This document shows positions 17,712 to 26,552 of a stretch of 64,000 bases of DNA, one piece after another. The stretch spans positions 1 through 64,000 of the forward strand of contig NZ_SMCQ01000012.1 of NCBI RefSeq assembly GCF_004343035.1, read 5' to 3'. This DNA is from Longibaculum muris. Lineage in GTDB: Bacteria; Bacillota_I; Bacilli_A; Erysipelotrichales; Coprobacillaceae. A program made the position numbers and the translations under genes. Position 1 is the stretch's first letter. Every line of letters starts with the position of its first letter. Under the pieces are notes generated by a model. The model was not told the DNA's origin and ran no database searches. It saw only the letters and a program-made list of their open reading frames with translations.

Positions 17712-18053
17712 ATGTCACTATTTGTAAAAGTCTTTAGTTTTCTTATTCCGATTATCATGATTATTATGGGTATAAAAATGTGGTTTTTACCAGTTAGAAC
17801 AATCAATCCCCATCATGGTTATCATAGTCGAAAAAGCATGTTATCTCAGGATGCTTGGGACTATGCCCAAGCTTGTATGGGTAAAACATGGACATTAGTT
17901 GGAATAGCATTAATTTTTGTTACTATTTTTCTATTACCACGAATTGCTCTTTCTGATATCAACACCCTCATTACAATTTTAAGTATTCAAATTGTTTTCT
18001 TATTTCTACCAATGGCTTGGGTAGAAATAGCATTAGGTAGATTTGACCAATAG
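17712..18053 (+). CDS. SdpI-family membrane protein
   Basis: A 113-aa protein with three hydrophobic segments (about 3-25, 60-80 and 85-108). Between the first two is the SdpI-type cytosolic motif GYHSRKSMLSQDAWDYAQACMGKTW. SdpI of Bacillus gives immunity to the SdpC toxin, but short relatives like this one are widespread and mostly without known function. Two in-frame ATGs are close; I choose the second, seven bases after GAAGGA. No toxin gene is adjacent. Confidence 0.65.
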   Translation: MSLFVKVFSFLIPIIMIIMGIKMWFLPVRTINPHHGYHSRKSMLSQDAWDYAQACMGKTWTLVGIALIFVTIFLLPRIALSDINTLITILSIQIVFLFLPMAWVEIALGRFDQ

Positions 18054-18073
18054 GTATTGACAAAATACCTATT
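18049..18073 (+). terminator. Intrinsic terminator after the SdpI-like gene
   Basis: AATAGGTATT and AATACCTATT form a 10-bp stem with loop GACAA, followed by TTT. It contains the stop codon of the gene. Confidence 0.75.
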
Positions 18074-18102
18074 TTCATTATCTTTATAAATAGGAGGTCA
18101 TT

Positions 18103-18837
18103 ATGAAAGAAAACAAATATGATCAAGATTCATTTTTTCAAAAATATAGTCAGATGAGTCGTTCTCAACAAGGTTTAGAAGGAGCTGGAGAATGGCATGA
18201 ATTAGAAAAATTATTACCAGACTTTACTAATCAACGTGTACTTGATTTAGGCTGTGGTTATGGATGGCATTGCTGGTACGCTATGGAACATCTTGCTAAA
18301 AGTGTAATAGGTGTCGATATTTCACAAAAGATGTTAGATGTAGCTAAGCAAAAACATCATCATCCACATATTGCTTATCAAAATAGTGCTATGGAAGATT
18401 TAGATTATCAAGAAAATTCTTTTGATATTGTGATGAGTTCGTTAGCCTTTCATTATATAAATGATTTTCAAGGACTTGTTAAAAATATCTCTCATTGGTT
18501 AAGTCCAGGTGGTTATTTTGTTTTTTCTGTAGAACATCCTATCTTTACTGCACAAGGTTCACAAGATTGGTATTATGATGAAAATGGTCAAATTCTTCAT
18601 TTTCCAGTAGATAATTACTATTATGAGGGAAAAAGAGAAGCACACTTTTTAGGTGAATCAGTCATCAAATATCATCGTACTTTAACAACCTATCTGAATA
18701 CTTTATTAGAAAATGATTTTATCATTGAGAATGTTGTTGAACCAATGCCACCTGCTCATATGATGGATCTTCCCGGTATGAAAGATGAAATGAGAAGGCC
18801 TATGATGTTACTAATCAAAGCACAAAAGAAGCTATAA
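18103..18837 (+). CDS. SAM-dependent class I methyltransferase
   Basis: A 244-aa cytosolic methyltransferase. SAM-binding motif I is VLDLGCGYGWHCWYA (about 47-61), followed by the acidic residue of motif II in VIGVDIS and motif IV in FDIVMSSLAFHYI. The C-terminal half (SPGGYFVFSVEHPIFTAQG, later HRTLTTYLNTLL) is typical of Methyltransf_11/25 proteins. The substrate is not predictable. A strong AGGAGGT ribosome site is present. It stands alone between two terminators. Confidence 0.8.
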   Translation: MKENKYDQDSFFQKYSQMSRSQQGLEGAGEWHELEKLLPDFTNQRVLDLGCGYGWHCWYAMEHLAKSVIGVDISQKMLDVAKQKHHHPHIAYQNSAMEDLDYQENSFDIVMSSLAFHYINDFQGLVKNISHWLSPGGYFVFSVEHPIFTAQGSQDWYYDENGQILHFPVDNYYYEGKREAHFLGESVIKYHRTLTTYLNTLLENDFIIENVVEPMPPAHMMDLPGMKDEMRRPMMLLIKAQKKL

Positions 18838-18855
18838 CTTCATATAGCTTCTTTT
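18824..18855. terminator. Bidirectional terminator
   Basis: AAAAGAAGCTATA and TATAGCTTCTTTT form a 13-bp perfect stem with a 6-base loop, with A and T runs at both ends. It serves the methyltransferase gene (+) and the glycyl radical enzyme gene (-), which converge here. Confidence 0.9.
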
Positions 18856-18859
18856 CATT

Positions 18860-21271
18860 TTATAAAGTTTGTTCAGTTCTTTCAATAATATCATCTTGTG
18901 TTGCTTTTGATAAGACATTGAAGAATGCTGAATATCCTGCAACTCTAACAATCAAGTCACGATGGTTTTCTGGATGAAGCTGTGCATCAATCAATGTTTC
19001 GCGATCTACGACATTGTATTGAACATGATATCCATGTAATCGATTAAAGAATGTCTTAATCATCATTTCTAACTTCATCTTGTTTTCTTCAGTTGATAAC
19101 ATTTGTGGTGTCACTTTTTGATTCAATAATACTCCACCAGTAATCTCATGTGTTGGTAATTTTGATACTGTCTTAAAGACTGCTGTTGGTCCACTCTTAT
19201 CCATCGCATGGGCTGGTGAACATCCTTCAGCAAGTGGTGTACGTGCCTTTCTTCCATCAGGTGTTGCCATTGTTCCTAGACCTTGTCCAACATTTGCTGA
19301 GATGGATGATGTTCCTGCATAACGAATCCCACCAATTGGGCCTCTACCATAACGTGTATTTGGATATTTCTTCATTTCATCGATATAAGAGTTATAGGCT
19401 TCAACAACCAATTGATCAACATAGTCATCATCATTTCCATATTTAGGAACATCATGAATAAGCATAGATTGAATTCTTTGATTATCTTCACCTTCAAAGT
19501 CTGCAAGCATAGCATTCCATAATTGTTCTGGTGTAATTTTCTTTTCTTCATAAACAAGCTTTTTGATAGCTGCTAAACTATCTGCCATATTGGCAATCCC
19601 AATCTGTAATCCAGAAATGAAGTCATAGATTGCTCCACCTTCCTTAATTGTCTTTCCTCGTCCAATACAATCTTGAGTCAAGGCTGAACATAAGATATCC
19701 GGAATTTCACGCTCTCCAGCTATATCTACTGCATTTTCTACAATCACAGAAACTCTTGTCAATTCTCTGATTGCTTTATCCCAAGCGGCCTGTAATTCTT
19801 CAAAAGATTTCATATCTTTAAAATGTCCGCTGCCACTGACAAATCTCTTACCTGTCGTTAAATCAATACCATCATTCATAACACAAAGTAAGATTCTAGG
19901 GAAATTCAAGTATGACATTCCTGTACAACGATATCCCCATTTACCTGGTACTGCGGTTTCTACGCATCCAATAGCTGAATAATTATAAGCATCTTCTTCC
20001 TTAACACCTAAATCAATAAATGATGGTATGATAATTTCATCATTATTGAAAGCTGGCATTCCTGTTCCTAATTTCATAACTTCAATGGCTTCATCTAAGA
20101 ATTCTTGAGGTATTCCATTATAATATCTAACTGTCAAGTTTGGTTGAGGAAGTCTTGTTTGAGCAACTGATTTTAAGACAAGATATGATAATTTATTAAT
20201 TGCACATTTTTTATCTGGTGTTTGACCACCAATTGTTACATTTTGATACATTGGACTTCCTGCTGATGAATACGTATGAGCCTGTGAACGAACTTTATTG
20301 ATTGTTAAGGTCTTGATCCACAAGTTTGTTAATAATTCAACTGCTTCATCTTCAGTAATTATTCCAGCATCTAAATCATGTTGAAGATAAGGATAGATAT
20401 ATTGATCAAAACGTCCATATGATAATGAATGCCCATTTGATTCAATTTGTAAGATTAATTGAATAAACCATGTTGATTGAATGGCTTCTTGAAAAGTTTC
20501 AGCTGGTTCATAAGGAACCTTAGCACAAATTCTAGAAATCTCTAATAATTCTTCTTTTCTTTTCCCACTAGTCTCTTGAGCTTTTTTATATGCTAAACGA
20601 CTGAATCTATCCGCATATATCTTCACTGCTTCAATCACAATCAAGACAGCCTTATAAAACATATATTTATCAATACTTTCAGGTTTACATAAATCCAATT
20701 CTGCTTTTAATCTCTTGACTCTTTCCTCATATCCCTTTAAACCAGTTTGTAAAACAGTCTGATAATCGACTGCCAAATGAGCATCCCCAGAATTTAACTT
20801 ACCTTCCATTCCAAGTAATCCTGTAGACATAATATCTCTCACTTCATCAGGAAGCAAAGCATCACCTTTAGCTCTTAAATTATTATTTTCCCAAAATGGA
20901 GCAATTGAACGCAAAGCTTCCTTTGTTTCTTCAGTAATATAGAAAACATCTCCATCACGTTTTTCAAACTTATCCAATTCATCAATTACAAACTCTAATG
21001 TATACTCAGGAAATATTGGTGCATCTTTATTAGAAGATGCTTGATTTCCAACAATCAAAGTTTCATCTTCAATATAAATAGACATCTTCTCTAAAATATT
21101 TTTTAACATCAAAGCTCTTTTCATAACAGCTGGCTGATTTTGATGTTCTTTATAGGCTTCTGTAGCTAAGAGTGCTCGCTCAGCACAGATATATGGTTTC
21201 TTTTCTAAAACCTTCTCTCTAAATTCATTCATACGTGGTGTCAAATCTCCAAAATGCTCAACATTTTTCAT
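18860..21271 (-). CDS. Glycyl radical enzyme, YbiW-type
   Basis: An 803-aa glycyl radical enzyme. The thiyl-radical Cys436 and the dehydratase-type Glu438 are in SAIGCVETAVPGKWGYRCTG. The radical Gly779 is in RVAGYSAFF. It has only a single Cys at the active site, so it is not a true pyruvate formate-lyase. GNQASSNKDAPIFPEYT and the GKWGYRCTGMS block match E. coli YbiW as I remember it. I recall a report linking YbiW to 1,5-anhydroglucitol-6-phosphate breakdown, not checked here. Its activase is divergently encoded at 21453. Ribosome site AAGGAGGAAG. Confidence 0.88.
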   Translation of the reverse strand: MKNVEHFGDLTPRMNEFREKVLEKKPYICAERALLATEAYKEHQNQPAVMKRALMLKNILEKMSIYIEDETLIVGNQASSNKDAPIFPEYTLEFVIDELDKFEKRDGDVFYITEETKEALRSIAPFWENNNLRAKGDALLPDEVRDIMSTGLLGMEGKLNSGDAHLAVDYQTVLQTGLKGYEERVKRLKAELDLCKPESIDKYMFYKAVLIVIEAVKIYADRFSRLAYKKAQETSGKRKEELLEISRICAKVPYEPAETFQEAIQSTWFIQLILQIESNGHSLSYGRFDQYIYPYLQHDLDAGIITEDEAVELLTNLWIKTLTINKVRSQAHTYSSAGSPMYQNVTIGGQTPDKKCAINKLSYLVLKSVAQTRLPQPNLTVRYYNGIPQEFLDEAIEVMKLGTGMPAFNNDEIIIPSFIDLGVKEEDAYNYSAIGCVETAVPGKWGYRCTGMSYLNFPRILLCVMNDGIDLTTGKRFVSGSGHFKDMKSFEELQAAWDKAIRELTRVSVIVENAVDIAGEREIPDILCSALTQDCIGRGKTIKEGGAIYDFISGLQIGIANMADSLAAIKKLVYEEKKITPEQLWNAMLADFEGEDNQRIQSMLIHDVPKYGNDDDYVDQLVVEAYNSYIDEMKKYPNTRYGRGPIGGIRYAGTSSISANVGQGLGTMATPDGRKARTPLAEGCSPAHAMDKSGPTAVFKTVSKLPTHEITGGVLLNQKVTPQMLSTEENKMKLEMMIKTFFNRLHGYHVQYNVVDRETLIDAQLHPENHRDLIVRVAGYSAFFNVLSKATQDDIIERTEQTL

Positions 21272-21452
21272 TATGCTTCCTCCTTTATTTCATTTGAAAG
21301 TTATTTCTTTTTCATTTCCAATTATATCTTATCACAATAAAATATAAAGTCAATATTTATCCCATACAAAATATGTTATAGTTTCATTCGTAATATTTTA
21401 TTTACTTTTACATATTCACATGTTATGATAAAGATGCTAAAGGAGAGATCTT

Positions 21453-22349
21453 ATGTCAAAGGGAATGGTTTTTAATATTCAAAAATTTAGTATTCATGAT
21501 GGTCCAGGGATTCGCACAACTGTCTTTTTAAAAGGTTGTCCTTTAAGATGTCAATGGTGTTCTAATCCTGAATCGCAACTTGATCATATTCAAATTCTTT
21601 ATGACCAAGAAAAATGTGTCCATTGTCAAACTTGTGTTCACGTATGTCCTCATCATGCGATTAAACATCAAAACCAACGAATTATCATTCAACAAGATCA
21701 ATGTGTTGGTTGTTTATCATGTGTGCAAGCCTGTCCACAAAAAGCCTTAAGTCATGAAGGAGAATTAAAAGATACTGATGAAATTGTGAGAATTTGTTTG
21801 CAAGATCAAGATTTTTATGAAGAATCAGATGGTGGAGTAACGATTTCTGGTGGAGAAGGAATGAGTCAGCCTGCTTTTGTTAGGGAGTTAGTAGAAAAAC
21901 TGAAAGCTAAGAATATACATATGGCGATTGAAACAACTGGTTATATTGAGCCAGATATATTCCATGAATTAGCTCCTTTATTTGATTTGTTGTTATTTGA
22001 TGTTAAACATTATGATAGTCAACAACATTTTAAAGGAACTGCTGTCTATAATGAATTAATTATTTCAAATTTAAAATGGGCCATTGAACATCATATTGAA
22101 GTCCTACCAAGAATCCCAGTAATTCCTGATTTTAACGCATCACTTGATGATGCATTAGGTTTAGCAAAGCTTTTGGTATCTGTTGGAGCAAAACGTGTTC
22201 AACTTTTACCTTTTCATCAATTTGGTGAAAAGAAATATGAAATGTTAAATCGAGATTATACACTTAAAAATAAAAAAGCCCTTCATCCAGAGGATTTAAA
22301 GGACTATCAAAAAATATTTATTGATCAAGGTCTTGATTGTTTCTTCTAA
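21453..22349 (+). CDS. Glycyl radical enzyme activase (radical SAM)
   Basis: A 298-aa activase that installs the glycyl radical. The radical-SAM cluster motif is GCPLRCQWC (CxxxCxxC). An insert follows with two full ferredoxin cluster sets (CVHCQTCVHVCP and CVGCLSCVQACP). SAM-binding GGE is in ISGGEGMSQP and the later IETTGY block is normal. It is transcribed away from the YbiW-type enzyme with 181 bp between the starts, so both promoters share that gap. Start ATG after AAAGGAGAG. Confidence 0.93.
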   Translation: MSKGMVFNIQKFSIHDGPGIRTTVFLKGCPLRCQWCSNPESQLDHIQILYDQEKCVHCQTCVHVCPHHAIKHQNQRIIIQQDQCVGCLSCVQACPQKALSHEGELKDTDEIVRICLQDQDFYEESDGGVTISGGEGMSQPAFVRELVEKLKAKNIHMAIETTGYIEPDIFHELAPLFDLLLFDVKHYDSQQHFKGTAVYNELIISNLKWAIEHHIEVLPRIPVIPDFNASLDDALGLAKLLVSVGAKRVQLLPFHQFGEKKYEMLNRDYTLKNKKALHPEDLKDYQKIFIDQGLDCFF

Positions 22350-22369
22350 ACTAGGTATATGCCTAGTTT
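22348..22369. terminator. Bidirectional terminator
   Basis: AAACTAGG and CCTAGTTT pair around a 6-base loop and are followed by TTTT. It separates the activase (+) from the convergent HIT gene (-). Confidence 0.8.
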
Positions 22370-22370
22370 T

Positions 22371-22733
22371 TTAATAACTCATTTTTCCTGGGATAACCCC
22401 TCTAATACCACCTTTAGGTGAAGGTGTGTCTCCTATATAACGGGGAATAAGATGAATATGTAAATGCATAATAGATTGACCAGCTGCCATTTGACAATTC
22501 ATCCCAATGTTATAACCATCAGGATGATATTTTTCATCTAATAATTGCTTTGCTTCATCAAGTAACTTGAATAAATGAAGGCGTGTCTGCTCATCAGCCT
22601 CAAAAAAGTCAACAATATGTTTTTTAGGAATAATCAGCATATGTCCTAGACTCACTGGATAATCATCATAAATTGCATAACCATAATCATTTTCTAAAAT
22701 ATAATCATGTTTCTCACAAAACAAACAACTCAT
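22371..22733 (-). CDS. HIT-family nucleotide hydrolase
   Basis: A 120-aa histidine-triad protein with the catalytic motif HLHIHLIPRY near residue 92 and a zinc-type CxxC at the N-terminus (SCLFCEK). Such proteins hydrolyse or transfer nucleoside monophosphates from AMP-linked substrates. Its ATG overlaps the stop codon of the DeoR gene by 4 bp, so the two are translated as a pair. A role with the neighbouring glycyl radical system is only positional. Confidence 0.9.
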   Translation of the reverse strand: MSCLFCEKHDYILENDYGYAIYDDYPVSLGHMLIIPKKHIVDFFEADEQTRLHLFKLLDEAKQLLDEKYHPDGYNIGMNCQMAAGQSIMHLHIHLIPRYIGDTPSPKGGIRGVIPGKMSY

Positions 22734-23500
22734 AATGCTACCTTCTTAATCATTACATTTTGTTCTAATAAATATTGTTCACAACTACTTGGAATCCCAT
22801 CATCACTCACAACACAAGCTACATCTTTTGTTGGTAATAAATTAACATTACCAATATGATTGAATTTAGATGATTCTGTCACAACAATAACCTTAGCAGC
22901 CTGTTTAGCCATATCTCGCACTGTTTCACTACGCATATAATCATTACCCGTAAAACCAGAAGCTTCAGAAAAACCATCTGTACCAATGAAGAATTTATCT
23001 ACAAAGAATGTTTCTGCACATTTTCTTGTCATTGGTCCTACCATGACTTGAGATTCTTTTTGATATTCTCCTCCTAATAAAATAATCCGAATTGTTGGCA
23101 TTTTACGAACATAATCAGCAATAAATGCCGAGTTTGTAATTAAGGTCACATCTTTTCTTGTTTGTGCTATTTCTAACGCTAATAAAGCACAACAAGAGCC
23201 AGATTCAATCATCACTGTTTCTCCATTTTCAACTGATTCGCATGCAAGTTTAGCTATTTTTTGTTTTAAATCATAATGATATGCTAATCGATTATTAATA
23301 TCGTCACTTGAATTTAAAGTTGCAAAACCATGAGCACGGATGATTAATCCTTTTTGTTCTAGTAAATCTAAATCTTTTCGTATAGTTACTTGTGAAACTT
23401 GTAAAAGTTCTGAAAGTTTTGTTACTTCGACTTTATCATTTTCGGTTAATAATTCTAATATTTTTGTATGTCTTTCTGACATTTTTGCCATTTTCATCAC
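22730..23500 (-). CDS. DeoR-family transcriptional regulator
   Basis: A 256-aa repressor. The N-terminal HTH is VTKLSELLQVSQVTIRKDLDLLEQKGL and the C-terminal part is the DeoRC sugar-phosphate sensor domain (TLITNSAFIADYV, LLGGEYQKESQVMVGP, FIGTDGFSEASGFTG). The likely effector is a sugar phosphate. A TTTCAAATG block upstream of this gene (23532-23540) recurs in reverse upstream of the YbiW-type enzyme gene (21291-21299); this weakly suggests autoregulation and control of that enzyme. Confidence 0.88.
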   Translation of the reverse strand: MMKMAKMSERHTKILELLTENDKVEVTKLSELLQVSQVTIRKDLDLLEQKGLIIRAHGFATLNSSDDINNRLAYHYDLKQKIAKLACESVENGETVMIESGSCCALLALEIAQTRKDVTLITNSAFIADYVRKMPTIRIILLGGEYQKESQVMVGPMTRKCAETFFVDKFFIGTDGFSEASGFTGNDYMRSETVRDMAKQAAKVIVVTESSKFNHIGNVNLLPTKDVACVVSDDGIPSSCEQYLLEQNVMIKKVAL

Positions 23501-23582
23501 CCTTTTCTTTCTTTAGGGTAACATATAGATATTTCAAATGCAACTTTTTATTATTTCAAAAATGAATATATTTTATATAGAA

Positions 23583-23608
23583 AAAAAGTAATCCGAAGAT
23601 TACTTTTT
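23583..23608 (-). terminator. Terminator of the feo operon
   Basis: AAAAAGTAATC and GATTACTTTTT form an 11-bp stem with tetraloop CGAA (TTCG on the RNA), then a T run on the minus strand. It overlaps the stop codon of the small FeoB-associated gene. Confidence 0.9.
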
Positions 23609-23761
23609 ATGAGTATGGCACTTTCCAGCCATTGGACAGCCCCCACAACCACTGCTGCAAGTATGTCTTGTTTGAATCTGATGCTTAATAATCATTATCA
23701 CAATAATAAGAAGAATAACTGCAACGATAATCGTTGATAAGTTATTCAAAATCCAATTCAT
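23600..23761 (-). CDS. FeoB-associated Cys-rich membrane protein (53 aa)
   Basis: A small gene read directly from the sequence. The ATG at 23761 lies inside the end of feoB (20-bp overlap), and translation gives 53 residues. A single transmembrane helix (residues 9-25, STIIVAVILLIIVIMII) is followed by a Cys cluster CSSGCGGCPMAGKC and a His/Lys tail. This matches the FeoB-associated Cys-rich family found after feoB in Firmicutes; a role in iron handling at the pore is assumed, not shown. The operon terminator follows at once. Confidence 0.9.
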   Translation of the reverse strand: MNWILNNLSTIIVAVILLIIVIMIIKHQIQTRHTCSSGCGGCPMAGKCHTHKK

Positions 23762-25916
23762 CATAAGTTTCATCTTCTTTCATCTTTTTTGGATAAGGTC
23801 TAATTAATAAATAAATTAGTCCCAGCATTATAATCACCCCAATCAACATTTCAAATGTTATTGAAAGAGTTGTAATAAAGGTTATCAATTGATAAATCAA
23901 AAATGCCATAATATAAGCAAAAATCGTTTGATAACCAATCGCAAATATAAACCATTTTCGACTATTCATTTCTCTTTTTATCGCTCCCATAGCGGCAAAA
24001 CATGGGGCACATAAAAGATTAAAAACCAAAAAGGCATATGCTGAAGCGATGGTAAAGGTTGAAGCTAACATCGGCCAATATTCAACACCATTTTCTGCGA
24101 CTTCACCAAAACCATATAGAATACCTAAAGTACTTACAACATTTTCTTTTGCAACCAAGCCTGTGATAGTTGCGACAGCGCCTTGCCAATGTCCAAAACC
24201 AAGTGGCGTAAAAATCCAAGCTATCATTCTTCCTAACATCGCTAATAAACTGTTATTTAATTCACTTGCTTCAAGCATTCTCCATTGACCGTCAACAAAA
24301 CCAAAGTAACTTGTAAACCAGACAAAAATCGTTGACAACAAGATAATTGTTCCAGCTTTTTTTATAAATGATGAACCTCTTTCCCACACACTTCTCATTA
24401 TATTTCTTGCTGGTGGAATATGGTAAGCTGGTAATTCCATGACAAAAGGGGCAACTTCACCAGCAAACATTTTCGTTTTCTTTAAAATAATTCCCGACAT
24501 AACAATTGCTGCCATACCAATGAAATAAGCACTTGGAGCCACCCAACTTGCACCATTAAATAATGCTCCACTTATCAAAGCAATAATCGGTAACTTTGCT
24601 GAACAAGGAATAAATGTTGTTGTCATAATAGTCATTTTACGATCACGGCTACTTTCAATTGTACGTGTTGCCATAACTGCTGGAACTCCACATCCTGTTC
24701 CAATTAACATTGGAATAAATGACTTCCCAGAAAGCCCAAACTTTCTAAACAAACGATCCATGATAAATGCAACTCTTGCCATATAGCCACAACCTTCTAA
24801 AATAGCTAAGAAAAAGAATAACACCAGCATCTGTGGAACAAATCCTAAAACTGCTCCAACTCCTGCTACAATACCATCTACAATCAATCCTTCTAGCCAA
24901 CTTGCTACTCCTATCATTTGTAATGCTGAACGAATAAAATCTGGAATACTTGGAATCATGCTTCCAAACAATTCAAAACCTTCACCAAATATAGATTCAT
25001 TTACAAAATCGGTTGCCATAGTGCCTATTGTTGTTACTGAAATATAATAAACAAACCACATAATGAAAGCAAATATAGGTAATGCTAACCATCTATTCGT
25101 AACAATTTGATCTATTTTATCAGAAATAGATAATTGGTTTTGATTTTTTCTTTTATAACATTCATCAATAATAGAAGTAATATATTGATATCTTTCATTC
25201 GTTATTAAACTTTCACTATCATCATCTTCTTGTTTTTCAATGACTTGAATGAGATTTTCTATATCTATTTTTTGTGATAATTGAGCTTGTAATTTTTGAT
25301 CTCTTTCAAATAATTTAATCGCAAAAAATCTTCTTTGTGATAATACTATATCAGATGGTAACTGATTTTGGATATCTTCAATTGTTCTTTCAATATCATA
25401 AGAAAAATAATGTTGAATTGTGACTTCCTGATGAGCAACTTTCATGACTTCATCAACAATATCCTCAACTCCTTTTTCCTTTAATGCAGATATTTCAATA
25501 ACTGGACACCCTAATTTTTTTGATAATGCCTTTATATCAATATGATAACCATTCTTTTTAACTAAATCCATCATATTCACTGCAATGACTGTTGGAATCC
25601 CTAATTCCAACAACTGCGTTGTTAAATAAAGATTCCTTTCTAAATTCATACCATCAACTATATTTAAAATAACATCAATATGTTCATCCAATAAATAATT
25701 TCTTGCTACAACTTCTTCTAAAGTATAAGGTGACAAAGAATAAATTCCTGGTAAATCTGTTATTTTAATATCCTTATTTGTTTTTAAGTTTCCTTCTTTC
25801 TTTTCAACTGTGACTCCTGGCCAATTTCCAATATATTGATGAGAACCCGTCAATACATTAAACAATGTTGTTTTTCCACTATTAGGATTTCCTGCTAAAG
25901 CTATTGTTATTTTCAT
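23742..25916 (-). CDS. feoB: Ferrous iron transporter FeoB
   Basis: A 724-aa membrane GTPase for Fe(II) uptake. The N-terminal G domain has G1 GNPNSGKTTLF, G3 DLPGIYSL and G4 NMMD. A helical regulatory domain and a polytopic membrane part with the two Gate regions follow (the GTGCGVPAVMATRTI segment is characteristic, as is PCSAKLPI). Length is normal. Its start is preceded by AAGGAGGG and by a DtxR-like inverted repeat in the gap to feoA. Confidence 0.97.
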   Translation of the reverse strand: MKITIALAGNPNSGKTTLFNVLTGSHQYIGNWPGVTVEKKEGNLKTNKDIKITDLPGIYSLSPYTLEEVVARNYLLDEHIDVILNIVDGMNLERNLYLTTQLLELGIPTVIAVNMMDLVKKNGYHIDIKALSKKLGCPVIEISALKEKGVEDIVDEVMKVAHQEVTIQHYFSYDIERTIEDIQNQLPSDIVLSQRRFFAIKLFERDQKLQAQLSQKIDIENLIQVIEKQEDDDSESLITNERYQYITSIIDECYKRKNQNQLSISDKIDQIVTNRWLALPIFAFIMWFVYYISVTTIGTMATDFVNESIFGEGFELFGSMIPSIPDFIRSALQMIGVASWLEGLIVDGIVAGVGAVLGFVPQMLVLFFFLAILEGCGYMARVAFIMDRLFRKFGLSGKSFIPMLIGTGCGVPAVMATRTIESSRDRKMTIMTTTFIPCSAKLPIIALISGALFNGASWVAPSAYFIGMAAIVMSGIILKKTKMFAGEVAPFVMELPAYHIPPARNIMRSVWERGSSFIKKAGTIILLSTIFVWFTSYFGFVDGQWRMLEASELNNSLLAMLGRMIAWIFTPLGFGHWQGAVATITGLVAKENVVSTLGILYGFGEVAENGVEYWPMLASTFTIASAYAFLVFNLLCAPCFAAMGAIKREMNSRKWFIFAIGYQTIFAYIMAFLIYQLITFITTLSITFEMLIGVIIMLGLIYLLIRPYPKKMKEDETYDELDFE

Positions 25917-25929
25917 ATATACCCTCCTT

Positions 25930-25947
25930 AGTTAGTTTTGACTAACT
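25930..25947. promoter_or_regulatory. Metal-repressor-like operator between feoA and feoB
   Basis: AGTTAGT and ACTAACT are perfect inverted 7-mers separated by TTTG. The geometry GTTAG-N6-CTAAC is identical to the two operators before the first feoA gene. It resembles operators of DtxR/IdeR/MntR-family metal repressors. Confidence 0.65.
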
Positions 25948-25963
25948 TTAATATAAAATCATA

Positions 25964-26185
25964 TTATTGAACTTCAATCATTGCCGCATCAGCTTTTCTC
26001 AATGATAACTCATATCCACGAACATTGACCTCAATAGGATCCCCTAATGGAGCAACTTTACGCACAGTTAACTGAGTTCCTTTAGTTATTCCCATATCCA
26101 TAATTCTTCTCTTTGTTGCACCTTCACCATGCAATTTCACGACACTTACAACTTCTCCAACCTTGACTTCCTTTAATGTATACAT
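25964..26185 (-). CDS. feoA: FeoA domain protein, second copy
   Basis: A 73-aa SH3-like FeoA protein (VVKLHGEGATKRRIMDMGITKGTQLTVRKVAPLGDPIEVNVRGYELSLRK pattern, given here in parts only: GATKRRIMDMG and GDPIEVNV). It is thought to bind FeoB and support iron transport. Two bp separate it from the other feoA gene. Confidence 0.93.
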   Translation of the reverse strand: MYTLKEVKVGEVVSVVKLHGEGATKRRIMDMGITKGTQLTVRKVAPLGDPIEVNVRGYELSLRKADAAMIEVQ

Positions 26186-26187
26186 CT

Positions 26188-26406
26188 TTATGCACCCTCC
26201 ACCATAATTTTATGTGCCATCTCTTGACTAATTGCAACCCTTGATTCTTTTATATTAACAATGATATTTCCTTGATTATAAGAAACAATCGTCACCTGTG
26301 CACCTTCTACAAAACCTAGACTTTCAAGAAATTTCTTACTTTTTTCTTGACCCTTTACTTTTAATATCTTATGAACTTCTCCAATTCCTACAAATGTTAA
26401 TGGCAT
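26188..26406 (-). CDS. feoA: FeoA domain protein, first copy
   Basis: A 72-aa FeoA-type protein, more divergent than the second copy (KFLESLGFVEGAQVTIVSYNQG then IIVNIKESRVAISQEMA). First gene of the feo operon. Two FeoA proteins with separate genes are common in Firmicutes; they may form a hetero-oligomer at FeoB. The promoter just upstream carries two metal-repressor-like operators. Confidence 0.9.
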   Translation of the reverse strand: MPLTFVGIGEVHKILKVKGQEKSKKFLESLGFVEGAQVTIVSYNQGNIIVNIKESRVAISQEMAHKIMVEGA

Positions 26407-26420
26407 ATTTATCCTCCTTG

Positions 26421-26509
26421 GTTAGTTTAAACTAACTTTGCTATCAAATAATTGGTTAGACTTTGCTAACCTATGAACTAAATATAATCTTTTACTTTCT
26501 ATTTGTCAA
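26421..26509 (-). promoter_or_regulatory. feo operon promoter with two inverted-repeat operators
   Basis: The promoter is TTGACA (26509-26504), 17 bp, TATATT (26486-26481). Just downstream are GGTTAG-N6-CTAACC (26471-26454) and GTTAGT-N4-ACTAAC (26436-26421), both with the GTTAG-N6-CTAAC core. The first covers the start region, the second abuts the ribosome site. This is the arrangement expected for iron-dependent repression by a DtxR-type regulator, which is not encoded in the window. Confidence 0.75.
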
Positions 26510-26527
26510 GTTTTTTATCAAACAAAA

Positions 26528-26552
26528 GAACACAAGCATTAATCCTGTGTTC
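26528..26552 (-). terminator. Intrinsic terminator after the lipoprotein gene
   Basis: GAACACA and TGTGTTC pair around an 11-base loop; the minus strand continues TTTTGTTTG. Confidence 0.7.

Noticed and set aside
18860-21271. Calling the glycyl radical enzymes pyruvate formate-lyase
   Set aside because: Both lack the adjacent Cys-Cys pair of PFL and instead have the Cys-x-Glu form of dehydratase/lyase enzymes.
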